In this document: piece after piece, positions 17,371 to 25,107 of the stretch | Layout: every line of letters starts with the position of its first letter | Position numbering within the stretch: the first letter of the stretch is position 1 | NCBI GenBank assembly: GCA_017860295.1 | Contig: JAFNAS010000003.1 | Location: 1-64,000 of the forward strand | Source: Bacteroidota bacterium | Lineage (GTDB): Bacteria; Bacteroidota; Bacteroidia; Bacteroidales; Paludibacteraceae | Direction: 5' to 3' | Length of the DNA stretch: 64,000 nt | Notes under the pieces: generated by a model | The model's database searches: none | Seen by the model: the letters and a program-made list of their open reading frames with translations, nothing else | Told to the model about the DNA's origin: nothing | Translations under genes and position numbers: made by a program

Positions 17371-18287
17371 ATTGTTGGTGCTTCAAAAATATCACAATAC
17401 TCAAAATAGTAAGCCATTAAAGTAAATATGGCTGAATCTATGGCGATTGAATGCTTAGGATACGCTTTCTCGTAAATATATAAAAAAACTTGATCGTTCT
17501 TATCCGCTGAATCAGAGATGTCTTTCAATGCCTCATTGTATAAGCCATTGAATACATTTCTAAGTTCATTTTTTGCGAACTTACTATTTAGTTCAAAAAA
17601 ATCAAATATTGCATATTCATTTATTCTATAGCAATTTAAAAAATGAGCAATATTATCACTTAGGTTGTTGAAAGTAATTTTTTGAATAAAATCAGGATTT
17701 GCAGGGATTATTTCTTGCAGTGAATTAGTTTTGACTTCAAGTAAATAATTCACAACATCATTCATAACGCCATATTCAACATCAGTATTGTCAGGAGCAG
17801 GTATAATGCCTATAACATGAGTCATGGAATCTTCATCTAAACTCATGAAAATATCTTCTAAGTTCTTTGAAAGAAAAGTGTCTATTGTTATATCTGAGTA
17901 TTGATTCCTTATTTTTTGTAATTCCTCATATAAACTCGCATAAGCTCCTTTATATTTGTCATTAACAACATAATAAAAAGTATTTATTGGGGTTAAACTT
18001 TGCCAATATGAATATAGCCCATTAAAATCTGTAACAAGCTTTTCTATTGTTTCTTTTTCCTTTGCTAGAATGTTTTCAGGAGCATAAACTTGATAATAAG
18101 TTCCAGTAGTCGAATCAAATCCATCATTCTTTCTATCTCCATACTGACCCTGAGGTTTAACTTGGCGAAATGCTGGATTATATCGCTGCATTATTTGGGT
18201 AAAGAATGTCTCAAATGCTGTTCCATCATAAGAATAAATCTTATTTTGAAACATTAAACGAGCTATATATCTAGTATTACTATCCAT
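17367..18287 (-). CDS. ABC-3C effector-side protein with nuclease-like N-terminus
   Basis: About 306 residues from ATG 18287 (a TTG three codons earlier is possible). The N-terminal 75 residues carry GQYGDRKNDGF and YYQVYAPE, which I read as a restriction-endonuclease-like core in which the usual E/QxK strand is QVY, so catalytic ability is uncertain. The remainder (about 90-306) is helical and lacks recognisable motifs; it probably holds the domain that contacts the ABC partner. It is the first gene of the three-gene operon. Family membership rests on pattern recognition and on its two neighbours. Confidence 0.72.
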   Translation of the reverse strand: MDSNTRYIARLMFQNKIYSYDGTAFETFFTQIMQRYNPAFRQVKPQGQYGDRKNDGFDSTTGTYYQVYAPENILAKEKETIEKLVTDFNGLYSYWQSLTPINTFYYVVNDKYKGAYASLYEELQKIRNQYSDITIDTFLSKNLEDIFMSLDEDSMTHVIGIIPAPDNTDVEYGVMNDVVNYLLEVKTNSLQEIIPANPDFIQKITFNNLSDNIAHFLNCYRINEYAIFDFFELNSKFAKNELRNVFNGLYNEALKDISDSADKNDQVFLYIYEKAYPKHSIAIDSAIFTLMAYYFEYCDIFEAPTI

Positions 18288-18303
18288 ATCAAACAACTTC
18301 TTG

Positions 18304-18311
18304 CAAAGTTA
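18304..18311 (-). promoter_or_regulatory. -7 promoter element of the ABC-3C operon
   Basis: Minus strand TAACTTTG matches TAnnTTTG. The predicted start is about 10 bp before ATG 18287, giving a very short leader and supporting ATG 18287 over the upstream TTG at 18296. Confidence 0.5.
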
Positions 18312-18515
18312 ATCATATCTACTGAATTGAGATTGTTTTACTGGAATTATCTTTTCGGAAGGTATCCAGTTAGCCTAATCTATATCTTTAATTATAAGGT
18401 CTATACTTCAAAAATAATTTGGGTCATCTATTGAGAGTGACATTTTTCAAAGGTTCCATAATTGGCTTTTTCGATATTTCTTTCAAGTATGTGATATGTC
18501 TTTGTTTATCTTAGA

Positions 18516-18863
18516 TTAAATATCAATTGCTGACCCGCCAATAATTTCATTCTTACCTGATATATTGAATGTGAATGCGAGATCAGCTTCTTGTTCTATA
18601 ATTATAGATTCAAACCACGAATTGTCGGATGGGAAATGCAAATAATAGCTGTCGGAGCCCATGCCTTTTCTACTTTGATCTATACGATTGAAATAATCTT
18701 TAAGCCTGTTGGCTTCGTTTGCATCAAAGAAAACTGTTATAGCATTTTCTTCTTTTCTGGTTTCTAAATATGTAAAGGTTCGTCTGTAAATTTTCTGATC
18801 ATTAATATGACCTGGAATAATATATTTATTTCCAATCAATGCTGAAATTTCAAGTGTTTTCAT
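18516..18863 (-). CDS. Hypothetical protein
   Basis: A 115-residue soluble protein, no signal peptide or membrane segment, predicted mixed alpha/beta, with no recognised family. It lies between the ABC-3C operon and the membrane coiled-coil gene, in the lysogeny-side cargo block transcribed in the same direction as the repressor. Expression from the prophage state is plausible, and a superinfection-exclusion or defence role is only inferred from position. Confidence 0.6.
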   Translation of the reverse strand: MKTLEISALIGNKYIIPGHINDQKIYRRTFTYLETRKEENAITVFFDANEANRLKDYFNRIDQSRKGMGSDSYYLHFPSDNSWFESIIIEQEADLAFTFNISGKNEIIGGSAIDI

Positions 18864-18912
18864 AACTCAGTAATATTAGTTTTTAGATCATTCCTTACCT
18901 ATCTACACACAT

Positions 18913-19563
18913 TTAACTTGGATCGGCCTGAGGTATTTCTTCCGTGTTTTTGCTTTTTTTTTCTTCATATTTTTGAAGAAGAGTTATTATTTGATATTTC
19001 TCTCGTATATAATCTGGAAATTGTTTCACTTCTTCTATTCTTTTATTATCGAAATCACTTTCTTTCTCCCAATTGGTTTTGTCCTTTAGAATAGACAATA
19101 TCATTTGAGATAGTCCCTCACTATATGACTCTTTGTACTTTTGTTCATTAAAATCACGGCTTTGTTCATAAGCATTAACTCCTTTTATTGCATAACCTAC
19201 TGATGATTTGCATAAATTCTCGTTGATGGAGGTATACGAAAGAGTCCGATATGTTTCACCAATATTGTAAAGTACTGAATTTTTTAAGTCTTGAAGTTCT
19301 TTGGTTTTATCTTGAAGTTCTGCGTTAAGTTTGTTTCTCTCTGTTTTATTTCCGTCATTTATTTCTTTGATTTTATCTTGAAATTCTTTTTTAATTTCAG
19401 CAACTTGAGCATAGTTTCCTACTACAATGAATGTGGCAAGGATTCCAACAAAAACTAAAACTATTGCTTCATTAGTTAGTACAAAGCTACTGATATTGAG
19501 TGCTATGGAGATTATTAAAAGAAGGATACTTGCTCCAAAAAGCCAATAGTTTTTGTTTTTCAT
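18913..19563 (-). CDS. Membrane protein with two TM helices and a coiled coil, unknown
   Basis: A 216-residue protein. Two hydrophobic helices at about 7-27 and 31-49, then a charged coiled coil (50-95, repeats of KEF.DK.KE/ELQDKTKEL), then a soluble helical domain to the end (ending with a polar ESKKKN-type tail). No family recognised. Location 33 bp downstream of the repressor gene and in the same orientation makes it likely to be expressed in the lysogen, a common place for superinfection-exclusion membrane proteins; this is inference. Confidence 0.65.
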   Translation of the reverse strand: MKNKNYWLFGASILLLIISIALNISSFVLTNEAIVLVFVGILATFIVVGNYAQVAEIKKEFQDKIKEINDGNKTERNKLNAELQDKTKELQDLKNSVLYNIGETYRTLSYTSINENLCKSSVGYAIKGVNAYEQSRDFNEQKYKESYSEGLSQMILSILKDKTNWEKESDFDNKRIEEVKQFPDYIREKYQIITLLQKYEEKKSKNTEEIPQADPS

Positions 19564-19596
19564 CTTCCTATTGATTTGAGGTTAAGGTACTAAATA

Positions 19597-20292
19597 TTAT
19601 ATTCTTGCGTTTCTCTCTACAATCTTAATCACATTGAATAGCTCTGCCACATCCCGTAGATTCACTTCAAAATCGTCGAAGATAGGATTGAGGGGGTGGC
19701 ATTTGATAATGCCGTTTTCCACGTCATGATCTATGATCTGCTTGACAACGATTCCGTCGTTCTTGTAGACGATGACGAAGAACCAGTCCTTATAATTCAG
19801 CTTAGATTTCCAATCATCCGGCTTTACCTCTCTGCATAATATCTTATCCCCATCACAAAGAGCATTGCGACTTCCATCGTCCATGCTATCACCTTCTACC
19901 TCTATCACTCTGTATTTGCCTCGATAGGTCTTATCTACTATCACAGGAAAGGTTGGCAATGTCTTGATATATTCAAGATCACCATAACCTCGGCCATAGC
20001 CGGCTTGCGCATGGATGGGGACGAATGGAATATTTAAAAATTGGAGATCGGACACCGCATGAGCCGAGTCTTCCAATTCTTTTAGCATACCACCCTCTCC
20101 AGTAATTAGCCATCCTGTGTTTAAATCAGGATATTGCACAGCAATTCTGCTTAAGGTGTTAGGGAGAATGCTTTTTCTAATACTATTCACAAAACCACCG
20201 GATAATCCAACTGATAAAGCGAATTTTGCCTGAGAAATGTGCTTGTATTTTAAAAATTGAATAAGCCTGTCTTTTACGGTTGTAGCCTCCAT
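19597..20292 (-). CDS. Prophage repressor with HTH and S24 (LexA/CI-type) peptidase domain
   Basis: A 231-residue CI-like repressor. Residues 8-70 form a helix-turn-helix (SQAKFALSVGLSGGFVNSIR); a linker follows; residues 115-225 are the S24 autocleavage domain with the nucleophile Ser in VEGDSMDDG and the general-base Lys in GIVVKQI. On RecA-linked induction it should cut itself and release the early promoter. It is divergent from the early operon across a 136-bp region with several palindromes. Confidence 0.9.
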   Translation of the reverse strand: MEATTVKDRLIQFLKYKHISQAKFALSVGLSGGFVNSIRKSILPNTLSRIAVQYPDLNTGWLITGEGGMLKELEDSAHAVSDLQFLNIPFVPIHAQAGYGRGYGDLEYIKTLPTFPVIVDKTYRGKYRVIEVEGDSMDDGSRNALCDGDKILCREVKPDDWKSKLNYKDWFFVIVYKNDGIVVKQIIDHDVENGIIKCHPLNPIFDDFEVNLRDVAELFNVIKIVERNARI

Positions 20293-20308
20293 TTATAATA
20301 AAATAACG

Positions 20309-20401
20309 TAGTAATGCTGTTTATTTAACGCTGCAAATTTCAAAAACACATAGCAATGCTATATCTTTGCATCGTGTTACAAATGTAACGGCAAATGTAA
20401 C
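20309..20401. promoter_or_regulatory. Divergent operator/early promoter region
   Basis: Holds two related sites, TAGTAATGCTG (20309-20319) and the perfect palindrome TAGCAATGCTA (20351-20361). The second abuts the -7 element TATCTTTG (20362-20369) of the rightward early promoter. Just downstream, GTTAC-AAAT-GTAAC (20376-20389) is a second type of palindrome whose half AAATGTAAC recurs at 20393-20401, 12 bp later. These look like repressor and Cro-type or second-regulator sites. Confidence 0.6.
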
Positions 20402-20428
20402 AAAAAACAATGACTAAAAATAATCATT

Positions 20429-20722
20429 ATGAAAACATCAGTTTCAAAATCAGCGGTTATGTCAAGGGCTTGGAGAATTTTCAAAAGCAACAATTTTCTG
20501 TTTCCAACATTCTCATTAGCACTCCAAAGAGCTTGGAAAGTTGAAAAGCAAATCATAGCAGACAAAGAGAAAAAAACAAAATGGCAGGCTGAAATGATGT
20601 TGAACGAGGCAGCAGAAAACGTACCGCCTATTGATAATCAATCAGAGGCTTATTATAGATCAGAAGCCTACATTCGTGGGGCTATGGAGTATTACAGAAC
20701 AGCTCATTACACTGGAGATTAA
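20429..20722 (+). CDS. Early phage hypothetical protein
   Basis: A 97-residue basic, helical protein with an aromatic-rich first half (SRAWRIFKSNNFLFPTFSLALQRAW) and an acidic, Tyr-rich end. First gene after the early promoter. Small proteins with this 'AWxxFK' opening recur in Bacteroidota prophages, but I know no function. Confidence 0.6.
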   Translation: MKTSVSKSAVMSRAWRIFKSNNFLFPTFSLALQRAWKVEKQIIADKEKKTKWQAEMMLNEAAENVPPIDNQSEAYYRSEAYIRGAMEYYRTAHYTGD

Positions 20723-20723
20723 G

Positions 20724-20912
20724 ATGGAAGCAATGGAAAGACTTAAAGAATTAGTCGCGGTCTTTGAAAAGGCCAGTGCAAGATTGAGGGATGCACTTTG
20801 GGTCGCCCGTAGAAATCCCGATAGCGCATTCATGCGAGATCAGGTGGAGATTAAAACAATGTCTCTTGATTTCTGGAAACGTCAAATCACAAAACAATCA
20901 ATTGCCTTATGA
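20724..20912 (+). CDS. Small early phage protein
   Basis: A 62-residue helical protein. Start ATG 20724 is chosen because it follows the previous stop by one base; the frame is open further up only over the preceding gene. No family recognised. It overlaps the next gene by 4 bp (ATGA). Confidence 0.5.
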   Translation: MEAMERLKELVAVFEKASARLRDALWVARRNPDSAFMRDQVEIKTMSLDFWKRQITKQSIAL

Positions 20913-21262
20913 ATTTATCAACAAGAGAACTCGAAGTCATGGAGTTGACGGCGTGGGGTGCCTCGGCAAAAGAAACGGCAGACCGTTTGTGTGTCTCTAC
21001 GTTTACGGTACAAAATCATTTGAAAAACATTAAAGAGAAATTGCATTTGCAGAAAGCAACTGAGATCGCCGCTGTGTTCTTCTGTATGAAGTTTCATATC
21101 AGCATGGACATGTCACCCATGAAACGTCAGGTGAGCGCTATCTGCTTGTTAGTCTTGATGACAGTCCAGATGATCTTTATCAACAATCTGGATTTGAGAA
21201 ATATGAAGGTGAGAGATGAATGTAGGACTAAGGTCGAAACCGTAAAATTTGAAATCGAATAA
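20909..21262 (+). CDS. LuxR-type HTH protein with a C-terminal membrane segment
   Basis: A 117-residue protein. Residues 1-55 are a complete LuxR/GerE helix-turn-helix (LSTRELEVMELTAWGASAKE, STFTVQNHLKNIKEKL). A single hydrophobic helix at about 74-92 (AICLLVLMTVQMIFI) follows, then a short charged tail. This is an unusual layout: a DNA-binding domain tethered to the membrane without a receiver domain. Within the early operon; it may regulate phage or host genes. Confidence 0.7.
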   Translation: MNLSTRELEVMELTAWGASAKETADRLCVSTFTVQNHLKNIKEKLHLQKATEIAAVFFCMKFHISMDMSPMKRQVSAICLLVLMTVQMIFINNLDLRNMKVRDECRTKVETVKFEIE

Positions 21263-21276
21263 ATAAACATATCACA

Positions 21277-21507
21277 ATGGACAAGATTGAAGAAAGAAAA
21301 GAAGAACTCGAAAGAGCTGATAATGCTAAAATGATTGAGGCTGGTGCCATCGCCCTTGAAGTCGGTGATGAGGAAGAATTCGTGCTTAGAGATATTCAGG
21401 CTTTACAACGGGTCAGAACGCGGATGGCGCGTCTTGGTCTGAAAACCGGAAGATCGTATTATACCAAGGTAAAGGGGAATACGATAACAATAAGGAGGGG
21501 CGCGTGA
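21277..21507 (+). CDS. Early phage hypothetical protein
   Basis: A 76-residue protein, acidic first half, basic second half (RTRMARLGLKTGRSYYTKVK). The end resembles small nucleic-acid-binding proteins, but no family is recognised. It overlaps the next gene by 4 bp. Confidence 0.5.
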   Translation: MDKIEERKEELERADNAKMIEAGAIALEVGDEEEFVLRDIQALQRVRTRMARLGLKTGRSYYTKVKGNTITIRRGA

Positions 21508-21770
21508 TGACACTTTTAGAAGAGAAAGAAATCAGGATTGAATCTGCTGAACTTGGTGCTGAACATGTACTGAAACGGTTAGGCATAGTTCGAGATACTA
21601 TCTCACAGCGTGAGGCCTACGCTCAATTCGGGGAGGCCATGGTAAGAAGCTGGGTTAATCGCCAACTGATAACACCTACGAAAGTGGGAGAGCGTAATAG
21701 TAAAGTTTCTTACAGTTATTCAGAATTGAGGCTATTGAAGAAACTGACCGGTAATAGAAAATTGAGATAA
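21504..21770 (+). CDS. Putative small DNA-binding protein
   Basis: An 88-residue protein with a winged-helix or MerR/excisionase-like pattern: SQREAYAQFGEAMVRSWVNRQLITPTKVG followed by a basic loop. A role as an excisionase or early regulator is possible, but it is far from the integrase; low certainty. Confidence 0.5.
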   Translation: MMTLLEEKEIRIESAELGAEHVLKRLGIVRDTISQREAYAQFGEAMVRSWVNRQLITPTKVGERNSKVSYSYSELRLLKKLTGNRKLR

Positions 21771-21792
21771 CACTAATAACATTCAAAATAAT

Positions 21793-22725
21793 ATGTCACT
21801 TATCAGAAAACCGTACGAGTTAGACGTACAAACAAAATTAAAAATGCTTGTTTATGGACAAGCCGGTGCCGGAAAAACGACTCTTGCGCTGAGTGCTCCA
21901 AAACCTTTGTTGTTAGATTTTGATGGTGGTGTTCACCGTGTGAATTATGGGCACCAAACCGAAACGGTACAGATCAAACGTTGGGAAGATTGCGAGGATG
22001 TTTTCAAAGAAGATTTAAGTGCTTTTGAAAGTCTTGTGATTGATACCGGAGGTAAGATGCTGGACTTTATGGCAGACTATATCATCCGTAAGAATTCCAA
22101 AATGGGCAAGCTTAATGGAGCCCTGACTTTACAGGGTTTTGGAGAAAGAAAAGGGATGTTCCGTCAGTTTTGTAAGCAGGTCATGCTTATGGATAAGCAT
22201 CTGATTTTTGTCGCTCACCGCGATACACAGAAGAATGATGAATCAATTCGGTATGTACCTCTCTTTGGTGGATCGTCTTATGATGATCTTGTCACTGATC
22301 TTGATCTGGTAGGTTATCTTGAAACGGTAGGTCGTAAACGTACCATTACGTTTGACCCTACGGATCGTAACGATGGGAAAAATACCTGTAACCTTCCCTC
22401 GACAATGGAACTGCCGATTGTTGTAGATGAAGACGGAAAGGCTTATGCAAACACCTTTTTGCAAAAGCACGTTATAGCTCCATACATCACCAATCTGGAG
22501 AAACGAAAAAAAGTTGGTGCCGCTTATAATAAAGTCATTGAAGAACTAAAGGAAGCCATTAATCTGATTACTGATGAAGTTTCTGCTAATGATTTTATAA
22601 GCCGTATAGATGCTTATAAGCACGTTGGTAATTCCAAGGCCGTGGCCGGACAATTGGTGGCTCGAAAAGCTGCTGAGTTAAAATTGAAGCTCAATAAGGA
22701 AAAGAAATATGAGCACGCAGCCTAA
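21793..22725 (+). CDS. Sak4-like P-loop ATPase (phage recombination)
   Basis: A 310-residue RecA-fold ATPase with Walker A GQAGAGKT at 22-29, Walker B LVIDTGG near 79-85 and a HRD segment after LIFVA at about 139. This arrangement is typical of phage nucleotide-binding proteins of the Sak4/AAA_24 group, which act as single-strand annealing or recombination ATPases. The C-terminal 80 residues are helical and basic. Followed by an exonuclease-like gene that overlaps it by 17 bp, consistent with a recombination module. Confidence 0.8.
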   Translation: MSLIRKPYELDVQTKLKMLVYGQAGAGKTTLALSAPKPLLLDFDGGVHRVNYGHQTETVQIKRWEDCEDVFKEDLSAFESLVIDTGGKMLDFMADYIIRKNSKMGKLNGALTLQGFGERKGMFRQFCKQVMLMDKHLIFVAHRDTQKNDESIRYVPLFGGSSYDDLVTDLDLVGYLETVGRKRTITFDPTDRNDGKNTCNLPSTMELPIVVDEDGKAYANTFLQKHVIAPYITNLEKRKKVGAAYNKVIEELKEAINLITDEVSANDFISRIDAYKHVGNSKAVAGQLVARKAAELKLKLNKEKKYEHAA

Positions 22726-23473
22726 ATATCAGTTCTATGCTACACTGTTGGATGCTTATGAAGGATATATCCATTCATCCGAGATATACCGCCAGTATTG
22801 GGGCTTCTCGGATGATCCTCCAAAGTCGGAAGAGGAGTTTGAACAAGAGCAATATCAAAGATTGCTCGATAGGATCAACAGGGTGCCGTTTGATAGTGAA
22901 GCAGCAGATAGAGGAACGGCGTTTAACGAGGTGATAGATTGCCTCATTCAAAACAAGAAATCAGATAAGATGGAGATTTGGAGCGATAGGGATGCCGGTA
23001 TGATAGCAGCATGTTTCAATAACCGGACTTTCGGGTTTCCAATCTCTCTTTGTAAGGAGTTTGCGACATATTACCAAGATGCAATTTCTCAGGTGTTGAC
23101 AGAGGCTATTTTGCCAACTCGTTACGGCGATGTTTTGTTGTACGGATATATCGATGAACTCATGCCGCTATCAGTCCATGACATTAAGATGACAGGGAAG
23201 TATAGCTCGGGAAAGTTTCGTGAGCATTGGCAGCATATTGTTTATCCGTATTGCCTGAATAAAAGCGGTAATCATATCAATGACTTTGAATACAACATTG
23301 TCGTGATTACAAAGAACGGCTACAACACTTACACCGAGCAATATGCTTATGTTCCTGAAAGGGATATCCCCGAACTGACGAATCATGTTGAAGGCCTTAT
23401 CCGGTTTCTCGAACAGAACAGAGACAAAGTCACCGATAAAAAGATTTTCAATGACCTTCAAACTGAAATCTGA
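22709..23473 (+). CDS. PD-(D/E)XK nuclease, RecB/lambda-exonuclease-like
   Basis: A 254-residue protein carrying all motifs of RecB-type nucleases: RGTAFNEVID (68-77), YGYIDE with Asp149, HDIKM with Asp158-x-Lys160, and Q175xxxY179. It likely degrades one DNA strand to feed the adjacent annealing protein. Its last 23 bases overlap the next gene. The Walker-type ATPase upstream, this nuclease and the NinB-like protein downstream form one recombination block. Confidence 0.78.
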   Translation: MSTQPKYQFYATLLDAYEGYIHSSEIYRQYWGFSDDPPKSEEEFEQEQYQRLLDRINRVPFDSEAADRGTAFNEVIDCLIQNKKSDKMEIWSDRDAGMIAACFNNRTFGFPISLCKEFATYYQDAISQVLTEAILPTRYGDVLLYGYIDELMPLSVHDIKMTGKYSSGKFREHWQHIVYPYCLNKSGNHINDFEYNIVVITKNGYNTYTEQYAYVPERDIPELTNHVEGLIRFLEQNRDKVTDKKIFNDLQTEI

Positions 23474-23867
23474 GGAGAATAGGGATGCCGTTATCGCGTA
23501 TTTGCAAGCCCTTGATATTCTGAAAGTGAAATTTACTGTTACAATTTCAAAGATCAAGAAACAAAGATCCATCGATCAAAATTGCTTGTATTGGCTTTGG
23601 ATAGCTTGCATTTGTCAGGAGACGGGGAACGATAAAGATGATGTACACATGTATTTCCGTGAGTATTTCCTTGGATATTCGGAAAAGCGAATGTTTGGGT
23701 CTTTGGTTCGTAGGGTACGAAGCACAACGGAACTCGATACTAAACAATTCACAGATTATCTCAAAAAAATAAAAGTATGGGCATCTCGCGAACTTGGCAT
23801 TGCCTTGCCAGATCCAAACGATGCATATTTCGAGTCATTCAAAGAAATCTATCAAAACTATATTTAA
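23451..23867 (+). CDS. NinB-like recombination protein
   Basis: A 138-residue protein. The basic segment KKQRSIDQNCLYWLWI, with Ser-x-Asp-Gln-Asn followed by an aromatic stretch, is the signature of NinB/Orf-type proteins, which bind single-stranded DNA and help load recombinases. ATG 23451 is preferred; the frame is open further up only inside the nuclease gene. A damaged duplicate of its last 11 codons lies at 24841-24873. Confidence 0.62.
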   Translation: MTFKLKSEENRDAVIAYLQALDILKVKFTVTISKIKKQRSIDQNCLYWLWIACICQETGNDKDDVHMYFREYFLGYSEKRMFGSLVRRVRSTTELDTKQFTDYLKKIKVWASRELGIALPDPNDAYFESFKEIYQNYI

Positions 23868-23868
23868 G

Positions 23869-24054
23869 ATGGGGCAGATAAGTGAAGATATTCAAGATGG
23901 ATCTTGTTGTTCGTTATGCGGACAGTACTTCCAATATCCAAAAACTGATGGAATCTATGTGCATGGACATCCCGTTGTTTGTTGGGATTGCTGGAAAGAT
24001 CTAAACAAAAAGGATAGAAGAATATACAAAAGAGCAGATGTAAAAACAATCTAA
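23869..24054 (+). CDS. Small zinc-ribbon-like protein
   Basis: A 61-residue protein with two metal-binding knuckles, CSLCGQYF (with a further Cys before it) and VVCWDCWKDL, plus His-Gly-His between them: a CxxC...CxxC zinc ribbon. Starts one base after the NinB stop codon. Function unknown; such small zinc proteins in phage early regions often bind nucleic acid. Confidence 0.65.
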   Translation: MGQISEDIQDGSCCSLCGQYFQYPKTDGIYVHGHPVVCWDCWKDLNKKDRRIYKRADVKTI

Positions 24055-24065
24055 ACAGATTAATT

Positions 24066-24836
24066 ATGGATAAAGTACAAACACGCAAGGATGAGATCAT
24101 AAAAACGGTCTCGACACCGGCAGCATTGCAAAAATGCAAGGATATGTTTATAAACAAGTCCTTATATCGGACTTGGCAAGATGAATGTGTTGATGAGTCC
24201 ACCGGGAAAGTGGTGTCGGTGGATAGAAAAGAAGTGATCTGTGATAAGGGAGAGGTGATTACGTCAGACCTGATCTCCGAACTCCTGTTTAACCTCGAAG
24301 CGAAAGAGATAACGGAGATTGAGGTATCCAATCAGCAACGTGCGGCTTTTGAAGCACATTACGGAACGAGTATTTATTGGGTAGTTGCAGAGATCGGGCC
24401 GAAAGCGAAAAAGGTCAAGTTTTTGTTCTCTGCGGTTAGTATTCCGGTGGCACTGGATATTATCAAAGATTACATCGAACTCAACTTCAACGGAAGTTAT
24501 AATGTTATTTCGATGAAGGAATTCAAGACAGATGTAGTCTTGGATGACAAGCTGTCCAAGAAAGAGGAGGAAGTTGTCGAAGATGATGATGATGCAATTG
24601 ATAATGACAAGTTCTATCAAATTATGGCAACTATCACCAATTCGGATGCCTATACCTATACCGCTAATGCAGTCATTAAATCGGTTGATCTTGACCATGC
24701 CATGGAGATACTCCGAGAGCGCATCAAGAGTCAACGTCCTGAAGAAGAATTTACCATCAAATTAGAAGAGGCTAAAATCCTTCAAGTAGATTATATCATC
24801 GAAGAAGAATTCTTGGCTGCTTATGCACCGGAATAA
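24066..24836 (+). CDS. Early phage hypothetical protein with two related halves
   Basis: A 256-residue acidic protein. Residues 45-160 and 180-250 share a pattern (hydrophobic strand, then SIPVALDIIKDYI / SVDLDHAMEILRERI, then ...YNVISMKEF / EFTIKLEEAKI), suggesting an internal duplication of an alpha/beta unit like that of Bacteroidota DUF4494-type phage proteins. A poly-acidic linker (EEEVVEDDDDAIDND) joins them. No enzymatic motif. Its N-terminus MDKVQTRK recurs at the start of the gene at 24901. Confidence 0.6.
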   Translation: MDKVQTRKDEIIKTVSTPAALQKCKDMFINKSLYRTWQDECVDESTGKVVSVDRKEVICDKGEVITSDLISELLFNLEAKEITEIEVSNQQRAAFEAHYGTSIYWVVAEIGPKAKKVKFLFSAVSIPVALDIIKDYIELNFNGSYNVISMKEFKTDVVLDDKLSKKEEEVVEDDDDAIDNDKFYQIMATITNSDAYTYTANAVIKSVDLDHAMEILRERIKSQRPEEEFTIKLEEAKILQVDYIIEEEFLAAYAPE

Positions 24837-24838
24837 TG

Positions 24839-24929
24839 GATCATTCAGAGAGATTTATCAAAACTATATTTAATAGGCTTTCGGTTAAAATCAAATTATT
24901 ATGGATAAAGAACAAACGCGCAAGAAGCA
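24839..24929 (+). repeat. Duplication scar: copy of the NinB gene end and of the next gene's start
   Basis: 24841-24873 matches 23835-23867 at 30 of 33 bases and encodes SFREIYQNYI-stop versus SFKEIYQNYI-stop. 24898-24929 matches 24063-24094 (shared ATTATGGATAAAG...ACAAAC.CGCAAG). The order is the same but the intervening sequence is missing, so a tandem duplication was followed by deletion. Confidence 0.65.
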
Positions 24930-25107
24930 ACAGCGAAGGTATACTCTTCATGCAAATATGAGGCGTTATGGGTATCCAGTAATAGCAAGATGCCGACAAG
25001 TTGATGTTCCATATAGTTTGCTCGCGAATCCACCTCGACCCCTTATTCATAAATGGATTGAAGAGTTGAAGGCGTATGGTTATGAATTTCAAGTGTCAAT
25101 AGAATGA
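24901..25107 (+). CDS. Small basic phage protein
   Basis: A 68-residue, Arg/Lys-rich protein; the first eight residues (MDKEQTRK) match those of the protein at 24066, the rest does not, so the start codon region seems to come from a duplication. No family recognised. Overlaps the VRR-NUC gene by 4 bp. Confidence 0.5.
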   Translation: MDKEQTRKKQQRRYTLHANMRRYGYPVIARCRQVDVPYSLLANPPRPLIHKWIEELKAYGYEFQVSIE

